Shown here one piece after another: positions 5,228 to 10,825 of a DNA stretch of 10,825 bases (within the stretch, counting starts at the first letter, position 1; the number at the start of each line of letters is the position of its first letter). Made by a program: the position numbers and the translations under genes. The notes below the pieces were generated by a model. The model made no database searches and was not told the DNA's origin. It was given only the letters and a program-made list of their open reading frames with translations. The stretch spans positions 1 to 10,825 of the forward strand of contig CALMMC010000111.1 of assembly GCA_937868205.1 (NCBI GenBank), read 5' to 3'. This stretch comes from JAAZPG01 sp012797375 (GTDB lineage Bacteria; Acidobacteriota; Aminicenantia; Aminicenantales; UBA4085).

Positions 5228-7045
5228 ATGCGGCTGATCGTCTCGCTTTTTCCCTCGGGCCGCCGCTTGCCCGCCGATATCGGCGAGCTTCTCAGCGACG
5301 TCCTTGTCCGCGATGGCGTCCCTCTCAACCTCTATTGCGGGCGCCGTGGAGTCTGCGGCAAATGCTTTGTCGAGATCCTCTCCGGCGAAGTCCCCCCCGG
5401 CGATGAAAGCGAACGGGACCTGGCCCGGGAGAAAAACCTCGGCTTGGGACGCCACCGCTTGGCCTGCCGGCTGCGCGTCCAGGGAGACCTGGTCGTCCGC
5501 GTTCCGGAACAGGCCTTGATCCCCAGGGCCCGGATTCTGACGCGGGGCCGGGGCAGGGAAATTCCGCTCGATCCGATGGTCCGAAAAGTCGCCGTCCGGT
5601 CCGTCCGGCCGGATCTTCAATCGCCGCGTGCCCTCCTTGACGGACTGAAGGCCGGGCTCGGCCTTTCCGCTCTTCGCGTTGTCCCCGAAGCCTTGTTTGA
5701 AGCGGCCGGCGTTCTTTCCGAGGCTCTGGAGTCCGATTCCCCGGTGACCGCCGTTCTGGGCGCCGGCGATGAGCTCCGGGGCGTTGAGCGGGGAAATACG
5801 TCATCGCGCCTTTTCGGGTTGGCCGTCGACTTGGGAACGACGACCGTGGCCGCCGATCTCGTCGATCTCGGGACGGGGACGGTCATCAAGACGGCCGGAG
5901 GATTGAACGGTCAATCCGTCTTCGGAGCCGACGTCGTCAGCCGGATCACCGCGGCGTTCAAGGACATGTCCCGGGCCGCGGCCCTGCGGGCCGCCGTCCT
6001 GGCCTCGATAAACGGCTTGATACTGGAGCTGAGCCGGGAATCAGGCGTGGATCCCGGCGAGATTTATGAAACGGTCGTGGCCGGCAACACGGCCATGAGC
6101 CATTTGTTTCTCGGTCTTCCAGTCGACGGCCTGGCCGTGGCCCCGTTCGCCGGAGTCTTCACGGCGGCCCCTCCCCTGCCGGCCGACCGAACCGGCTTGA
6201 AAATCAATCCCCTCGGCCGGGTTTACCTCTCGCCCAACTTGCAGAGCTTCGTCGGCGGGGATGTCGCCGCCGGCCTCGTGGCGACCGACCTGGCCGCCCG
6301 GCCGGGAAACGTTCTTTTCGTCGACTTGGGGACCAACGGCGAACTGGTCCTCAAGACGGACCGGACGATGATGTCGACGTCGACGGCGGCCGGCCCCGCT
6401 TTCGAGGCAGCTTCCATCTCGTGCGGGCTTCCGGCCGAGGACGGAGCCGTCGAGCGGGCCGTCCTGCGGGACGACGGGACGATCGTCCTCGAGACGATCG
6501 GCGGCGGTCCGGCCCGGGGTGTCTGCGGCACCGGGCTGGTCGACTTGATCGCCGCCTTCCTCCGGCGCGGCGACCTAGCCCCCGACGGACGGATTCTCCG
6601 GCTGGAGAAACGCCTGGCGGCGGCGCCTGACCTGTTCTTGACGGCTTCGGACATCCGGGAATTCCAACTCGCCGCGGCCGCGGTCAAAACCGGGATCCGA
6701 ATGCTCTTGGAAGCCGCCGCCTTGAACATCGAGGACCTGAACGAGATTCTCGTGGCCGGGGCCTTCGGGGCCCGTCTTGATGTGGAAAACGCCGCGGCCG
6801 TCGGGCTTCTGCCCCGCCTGCCCGGCGACCGGGTGAAATTCGTCGGAAATACGTCCCTGGAAGGAGCCCGGGCCCTGCTGCTTTCGAGCCGGGAGCGCCT
6901 CCGGGCTGAAAGCCTTCCCCGCGTCATCCGGCATCTGCCGCTGGCTCAAAACGAGGCGTTTCAAAATATCTTCATCAAGGAGCTTCCGTTCAAGCCCTGG
7001 CCTCCGGACGAGGCTCCCCAGGCGCCGCGGAAGGAGGACTCATGA
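5228..7045 (+). CDS. RACo-type corrinoid activation protein (2Fe-2S plus ASKHA ATPase)
   Basis: A reductive activator of corrinoid proteins. It uses low-potential electrons and ATP to bring inactive Co(II) corrinoid back to the Co(I) needed for methyl transfer. The N-terminal ferredoxin-like domain (1-95) has the 2Fe-2S pattern C37-X5-C43-X2-C46-X33-C80. A linker/middle region follows (about 96-195). The ASKHA ATPase domain (about 196-560, DUF4445-like) has phosphate motif AVDLGTTT at 199-206, a second DLGTNGE at 366-372, FVGGDVAAG at 341-349, STAAGPAFE at 385-393 and VAGAFG at 509-514. Its 605 residues and single 2Fe-2S cluster resemble RACo of Carboxydothermus rather than methanogen RamA, which has C-terminal 4Fe-4S clusters. 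The ATG at 5228 follows the permease stop by 1 nt with a GAG-rich site upstream; the 3' end overlaps the corrinoid-protein gene by ATGA. Confidence 0.92.
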   Translation: MRLIVSLFPSGRRLPADIGELLSDVLVRDGVPLNLYCGRRGVCGKCFVEILSGEVPPGDESERDLAREKNLGLGRHRLACRLRVQGDLVVRVPEQALIPRARILTRGRGREIPLDPMVRKVAVRSVRPDLQSPRALLDGLKAGLGLSALRVVPEALFEAAGVLSEALESDSPVTAVLGAGDELRGVERGNTSSRLFGLAVDLGTTTVAADLVDLGTGTVIKTAGGLNGQSVFGADVVSRITAAFKDMSRAAALRAAVLASINGLILELSRESGVDPGEIYETVVAGNTAMSHLFLGLPVDGLAVAPFAGVFTAAPPLPADRTGLKINPLGRVYLSPNLQSFVGGDVAAGLVATDLAARPGNVLFVDLGTNGELVLKTDRTMMSTSTAAGPAFEAASISCGLPAEDGAVERAVLRDDGTIVLETIGGGPARGVCGTGLVDLIAAFLRRGDLAPDGRILRLEKRLAAAPDLFLTASDIREFQLAAAAVKTGIRMLLEAAALNIEDLNEILVAGAFGARLDVENAAAVGLLPRLPGDRVKFVGNTSLEGARALLLSSRERLRAESLPRVIRHLPLAQNEAFQNIFIKELPFKPWPPDEAPQAPRKEDS

Positions 7046-7698
7046 CCAAAGACATTTTTTCCGTGATGGCCATGTCCGTCGTCGACGGCTTGCCGGAGAC
7101 GGCCGGGGAGCTGGCCCGTTCCGCCCTCGCCGGCGGGACGCCGGCCCTCGAAGCCGTCGAAAAAGGCTTTCTCCCCGGCATCCGCAAAGTCGGGGAGCTC
7201 TGGGAGTCGGGGGAATATTTCCTGCCTGAGCTGATCGCCTCGGCCGAGGCGATGAAGGCGGCCATGAGCGTTCTCCGGCCCGCCCTGGAGAAGGGCGGCG
7301 GAACGGCGCGAAGCGCCGGGAAAATCGTGATCGGAACCGTCGAGGGGGATATCCACGACATCGGGAAAAACCTGGTCGCGGCCATGCTTTCGGCCCACGG
7401 CTTCGAAGTCGTCGACCTGGGGGCCGACGTGAAGCTCGTCTCCTTTATCGAAACGGCCGAAGCCGAGAAGGCCGACATCATCTGCCTCTCCGCCCTTCTG
7501 ACGACGACGATGATCGGCCAGCGCCGCCTGATCGATCTCCTCGTGGAGCATGGCCTGCGGCACAGGTTCCAGGTCATGATCGGCGGAGCCCCGACGACAC
7601 GCGCCTGGGCCGAAGAAATCGGGGCCGACGGATACGCCGAGAACGCCAACGCGGCTGTCCGGGAAGCCCTCGAGCTGAGGCAAAAGGCGGCCCCATGA
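7042..7698 (+). CDS. Corrinoid (cobalamin-binding) protein of a methyltransferase system
   Basis: A small cytoplasmic methyl carrier of the MtbC/MttC/MtgC family, holding a corrinoid that cycles between Co(I) and methyl-Co(III). The 218 residues have two domains: an N-terminal helical cap (about 1-90, B12-binding-2 type, with GELWESGEYFLPELIASAEAM at 51-71) and a Rossmann-like B12-binding domain (about 93-215). The base-off/His-on signature DIHDIG is at 103-108, with H105 the expected lower axial cobalt ligand. Two further family elements are SALLTTTM (150-157) and GGAP (181-184). A strong AAGGAGG (7031-7037) lies 4 nt before the ATG. It overlaps the activator gene upstream and the methyltransferase gene downstream by 4 nt each, consistent with coupled production of interacting partners. 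The methyl donor is not readable from this protein. Confidence 0.94.
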   Translation: MTKDIFSVMAMSVVDGLPETAGELARSALAGGTPALEAVEKGFLPGIRKVGELWESGEYFLPELIASAEAMKAAMSVLRPALEKGGGTARSAGKIVIGTVEGDIHDIGKNLVAAMLSAHGFEVVDLGADVKLVSFIETAEAEKADIICLSALLTTTMIGQRRLIDLLVEHGLRHRFQVMIGGAPTTRAWAEEIGADGYAENANAAVREALELRQKAAP

Positions 7699-9164
7699 TT
7701 CCCGCCCTGCGCCCCAAGCTGGAGCTCCTCTCCCCGGCCTTGATGGACCGGATCCTGGACGAAGCGTTCCTGATTCTCGGACGCGACGGCGTTTTCTTCG
7801 AGAACGCCGAGGCCCGGGCCTTGTTCCGGGAAGCCGGCCAGCGCGTCGACGAGACGGCCCAGCGCGTCCGGCTTTCGCGCGACCTGGTCGAACGCTCCTT
7901 GGAGACGACTCCCCCGTCCCTCACCCTGTACGACCGGTCCGGGGAAAAATCTTTCCATGTCGGCGGCGATGAAGTCCATTTCGACCCCGGCTCCTCGGGC
8001 ACCCGGATCCTCGACCATGATACGCTACGGGAGCGGCGGCCAAATACGGCCGACTTGGCCGGAATCGCCCGCCTGACCGAGGTCCTGGACCACCTGCATT
8101 TTCAAAGCACGTCGCTCGTTCCGGCCGACGTCCCCGGCGGGATCGCCGACGATTACCGGCTGTATCTCTCCCTTTTATTCGGAACGAAGCCCGTCGTGAC
8201 GGGGACGTTCCGGACGGCCGGCTTCCGGCCGATGCACGAAATGCTTTGCGCCGTCCGCGGCGGAGCGGAGGCCCTCAAGGCCAAGCCCCTGGCGATTTTC
8301 GACGCCTGCCCCTCCCCTCCCCTGCGCTGGAGCCTCCTGACGTCCCAGAGCCTGATCGACTGCGCCCGGGCCGGCATCCCCTCCGAACTCATCTCCATGG
8401 GGATGACGGGGGCGACTTCGCCGGCGACCATCGCCGGCACGCTCGTTCAGCATGTCGTAGAAAACCTGGCCGGCCTGACCCTCGCCCAGCTGGCCTACCC
8501 CGGCGCCCCGGTCATTTTCGGCGGATCTCCGTCGAGCTTCGACATGCGCCAGGGGACAACCCCGATGGGGGCGATGGAAACCATGATGATCGACTGCGCC
8601 TACGCCCAGTTGGGAAAGCGTATGAAGCTTCCGACCCACGCCTACATGGCCCTCAGCGACGCGAAAACAAACGATGCCCAGGCCGGCTACGAGACGGGAA
8701 TCGGAGCCGTTCTGGCCGCCCTCGCCGGCATCAACGTCGTCTCCGGCCCCGGGATGCTCGACTATGAAAGCACCATCAGCCTGGAGAAGCTGGTCATCGA
8801 CGACGAGATCTGCGCCTTGGCTTATCGCCTGATCGACGGCGTCGTCCCCCGCGAGGAGGTCCTGGCCGCCCATCTTTTCGAGGGCTTCGGCCCGCAGACG
8901 AATTTCTTGACGATGCCCCACACCCGGAAATGGTACCGGAAGGAGCATCTCGTTCCGATCGTCGCCGACCGGGAGCTCTACGACGCCTGGGAAGCGCGGG
9001 GCGCCTCCTCGATCGCCGACCGGGCCGCCGGCCGGGTCGCCGATCTTCTCGAGAAGAATCCGCCGCGGCTCCCCGAATCCGGCCTCGCGTCCGAGCTCCG
9101 CCGGATCATGGAGGCCGACGCCCGGGCGAACGGCGTTACCGCGCTTCCGCGCCTGCCGGACTGA
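7695..9164 (+). CDS. MttB-family (non-pyrrolysine) corrinoid methyltransferase
   Basis: A TIM-barrel methyltransferase of the trimethylamine methyltransferase superfamily that moves a methyl group from a quaternary or methylated amine to the Co(I) corrinoid protein encoded just upstream. It is 489 residues with recognisable superfamily stretches: VHFDPGSSGTRILD (94-107), GGSPSSFDMRQGTTPMGAMET (276-296), LSDAKTNDAQAGYETG (320-335) and NVVSGPGMLDYESTISLEKLVID (347-369). The frame is continuous with no in-frame TAG, so it belongs to the non-Pyl branch. That branch includes glycine betaine (MtgB), proline betaine (MtpB), carnitine (MtcB) and gamma-butyrobetaine (MtyB) enzymes, and many members are uncharacterised. 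The ATG at 7695 overlaps the previous stop as ATGA. The corrinoid-to-folate methyltransferase partner is absent from the window. The family call is firm; the substrate is unknown. Confidence 0.93.
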   Translation: MIPALRPKLELLSPALMDRILDEAFLILGRDGVFFENAEARALFREAGQRVDETAQRVRLSRDLVERSLETTPPSLTLYDRSGEKSFHVGGDEVHFDPGSSGTRILDHDTLRERRPNTADLAGIARLTEVLDHLHFQSTSLVPADVPGGIADDYRLYLSLLFGTKPVVTGTFRTAGFRPMHEMLCAVRGGAEALKAKPLAIFDACPSPPLRWSLLTSQSLIDCARAGIPSELISMGMTGATSPATIAGTLVQHVVENLAGLTLAQLAYPGAPVIFGGSPSSFDMRQGTTPMGAMETMMIDCAYAQLGKRMKLPTHAYMALSDAKTNDAQAGYETGIGAVLAALAGINVVSGPGMLDYESTISLEKLVIDDEICALAYRLIDGVVPREEVLAAHLFEGFGPQTNFLTMPHTRKWYRKEHLVPIVADRELYDAWEARGASSIADRAAGRVADLLEKNPPRLPESGLASELRRIMEADARANGVTALPRLPD

Positions 9165-9174
9165 GGCCCGTCCC

Positions 9175-9188
9175 GGCCGGATCCGGCC
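9175..9188. terminator. 14-bp palindrome between convergent genes, possible shared terminator
   Basis: GGCCGGATCCGGCC is a perfect inverted repeat filling most of the 24-bp gap between the methyltransferase stop (9164) and the end of the convergent BNR gene (9189). It could form a 5-bp GC stem with a GATC loop on either transcript. Only a weak T-rich stretch follows on the plus strand and none on the minus strand, so efficient intrinsic termination is doubtful. Confidence 0.35.
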
Positions 9189-10825
9189 TTACTTGATTTC
9201 CGCCGGCACCCGGAGGGAAACGGCCAAGCCGGCCTTTTTCAAGCTCTCGTTCAAGGGCGGCACATCCGTCCGGAGAAGGGCGTTCAGCCGGTCGACCTGG
9301 TCTCCGGTGACTTTTTCGAGCTCGGCGATCTGCCTAAGCTCGACGGCCGTCGGCGGCTCGGCCGAATTGGCTAGATTGATGCTGAACGCGGTCAGCTTTT
9401 GGAACGGCGTCCCCCCCCGGAGCATCTGTTCCCGGGAACCCAAGCCGATGAAATCCTTCGGAAGAACCTCCTCGGCCAAAGCGTCGACCCGGGCCTTGAG
9501 TCCCGCCAGCACGGGGGAAAGGCCGGCGGCTATTTCGCCCGCTTTGCCCACGGCCTCTTGGATTTTCGGAATCTGGTCACGGAGACTCCGCAGGGCGGTG
9601 ACGGCCTGGGCCAGCCGGGCCAGCTGGGTGGACGAACGGCTGATCCCCTCGATTTGGGCCGCGAAGACATCCGCGGGAACGTCGAGGCGCGGATCGGCCA
9701 AAACAGCCGTCTTCGATTCCGTGACCCGGCCGTCGACGTTCAGCGAGAGCGTGTATTCCCCGGGCGGAACCGACGGCATGCCGTACATCGCGGCGGCCGC
9801 CGGGATCCGCTTGACGCCGTCTCTTTCCGGGACGAAATTCAGATTCCACGTGTCCCTCTGGTATCCGGCAAGAGTGGAAAATTTGATTTCGGCCAGCGTT
9901 TTGCCCGCGGCGTCGATGATTTTCATCAGCGGCCGCTCCTTGGGGGCGGTTTTGGCATAGAACGTCAGGATCAAGCCGGCGGGGGGATTCTTGGCCGCAA
10001 ACGGGGGCCGGGAATATCCCTCCCGGACGGACGAGAAGAAATACCGGGTGGCCGGCCGGACGGAGAAAAGATGCCCGGCGCTTTCCAGGACCTCGGGAGT
10101 CGACTCCTGGAGAAAGGCGATGTCGTCCATGATCCAGACGCCCCGGCCGTGGGTTCCGATGATCAGGTCGTTGTCCCTCGGGTGGACGGCGATATCGTGG
10201 ACGGCCACGGTCGGGAGATTGCTCTTCAAGGAAAACCAGGACGCCCCTCCGTCCAGGGAGCCGAACACGCCGAACTCCGTGCCGGCGTACAGCAGCCGGG
10301 GATTGCGGGGATCCTCGCGGACAACGTGAACCCAGCCGAAGGATGGAAGATTCGCCTTGAGCGATTTCCATGTTCGGCCGAAATCCTTCGTCTGATAAAG
10401 ATAAACCCCCCAGTCGCCGGTCCGGTGCCCGTCAAAAGCCGCGTAAGCCGTCCCGGCTTCGAAATGGGAAGCTTCCACCCGGGAACACCAGGTGTTCGGC
10501 GGAAGGCCCGGGATCGCCTTGACCGTGTTGACCCAAGTTTTGCCGCCATCCCGCGTGACTTGGACGTTGCCGTCGTCCGTCCCGGCCCAGATGACGCCGG
10601 CTTGAACGGGCGATTCGGCGATCGAGGTGATCGTGCAGTGGCTTTCCGCCCCGGAATTGTCCGGGGTGATGGGTCCGCCGGATTCCCTGAGCTTGGCCGG
10701 GTCGTTGGTCGTCAGGTCCGGGCTGAGGACCTCCCAGGTCCGTCCCTGGTCGGGCGACCGGAGAAGAAATTGGGCCCCGAAGTACAGGTCACGGGCATCA
10801 TGGGGCGACAGGTGGCTCGGCGAAT
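9189..10825 (-). CDS. BNR/Asp-box (VPS10/sortilin-like) repeat protein, C-terminal part, open at window edge
   Basis: The C-terminal part of a large beta-propeller protein often annotated as glycosyl hydrolase, BNR repeat or VPS10 domain-containing protein. These are usually about 1000 residues and exported, and their function is poorly known. The frame is open from the stop at 9189-9191 to the right edge, giving about 544 residues; the GTG at 10478 is an internal valine codon, not a start. Numbering from the edge, Asp-box turns (S/T-x-D-x-G-x-T/S-W) occur as SPDQGRTW (about 23-30), TRDGGKTW, TKDFGRTW and SLDGGASW. After the propeller, GTHGRGVWIMDD is a typical family sequence. Beta-sandwich-like material follows, then a helical, coiled-coil-prone tail (about the last 160 residues). 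The missing N-terminus should carry a signal peptide. It is convergent with the methyltransferase operon and probably unrelated to it. The name hydrolase is not supported by any catalytic residue I can identify. Confidence 0.88.
   Translation of the reverse strand, partial: SPSHLSPHDARDLYFGAQFLLRSPDQGRTWEVLSPDLTTNDPAKLRESGGPITPDNSGAESHCTITSIAESPVQAGVIWAGTDDGNVQVTRDGGKTWVNTVKAIPGLPPNTWCSRVEASHFEAGTAYAAFDGHRTGDWGVYLYQTKDFGRTWKSLKANLPSFGWVHVVREDPRNPRLLYAGTEFGVFGSLDGGASWFSLKSNLPTVAVHDIAVHPRDNDLIIGTHGRGVWIMDDIAFLQESTPEVLESAGHLFSVRPATRYFFSSVREGYSRPPFAAKNPPAGLILTFYAKTAPKERPLMKIIDAAGKTLAEIKFSTLAGYQRDTWNLNFVPERDGVKRIPAAAAMYGMPSVPPGEYTLSLNVDGRVTESKTAVLADPRLDVPADVFAAQIEGISRSSTQLARLAQAVTALRSLRDQIPKIQEAVGKAGEIAAGLSPVLAGLKARVDALAEEVLPKDFIGLGSREQMLRGGTPFQKLTAFSINLANSAEPPTAVELRQIAELEKVTGDQVDRLNALLRTDVPPLNESLKKAGLAVSLRVPAEIK

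Noticed and set aside
4270..5328. 352-codon antisense frame in the permease gene, and similar long antisense frames at 6961-7683, 6990-8018 and 8175-8948
   Set aside because: Long antisense frames are expected opposite GC-rich genes. Their translations are low-complexity and rich in R, G, P and S, while the plus-strand products have clear family motifs.
7695..9164. Possible pyrrolysine-containing MttB
   Set aside because: No in-frame TAG interrupts the gene, so there is no amber codon to be read as pyrrolysine.

Overview
The window reads as the end of a short-read contig from a GC-rich bacterium, probably an uncultured anaerobe. Bases 1-57 are not biological: they match an Illumina Nextera P5/i5/Read-1 adapter (16 bases of P5 tail, an 8-base index slot, then the 33-base transposon tail) with only a few mismatches. 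Genomic sequence starts at 58. No taxonomic marker is present. A corrinoid methyltransferase operon next to a large BNR/VPS10-type sortilin-like protein resembles Acidobacteriota, including Aminicenantes-type lineages, but this is inference from gene content only.

Layout: (1) 63-728, the C-terminal part of a TauE/SafE-family membrane permease, cut off by the contig edge. (2) 729-3801, an AT-rich segment holding a minus-strand parA-parB partition operon (3054 to 1455) flanked on each side by about 700 bp without convincing genes. These flanks carry several CGGCCG-centred palindromes, including a perfect 18-bp one just upstream of a good parA promoter, and two DnaA-box-like motifs. (3) 3802-9164, a tight, strongly GC-rich plus-strand operon: APC-family permease, RACo-type corrinoid activator (2Fe-2S plus ASKHA ATPase), corrinoid protein, and non-pyrrolysine MttB-family methyltransferase. 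The junctions are a 1-nt gap and two 4-nt ATGA overlaps. (4) 9189-10825, a convergent minus-strand gene for the C-terminal part of a BNR/Asp-box (VPS10/sortilin-like) protein, open to the right edge.

How the genes work together: the permease probably imports a methylated amino acid or quaternary amine. The MttB homologue would move a methyl group from it to Co(I) on the corrinoid protein. The activator would use electrons and ATP to return accidentally oxidised Co(II) corrinoid to Co(I). The second methyltransferase, which would pass the methyl group from corrinoid to tetrahydrofolate, is not in the window. The substrate cannot be read from sequence. The par operon is a separate unit that could serve the chromosome, a plasmid or an integrated element.
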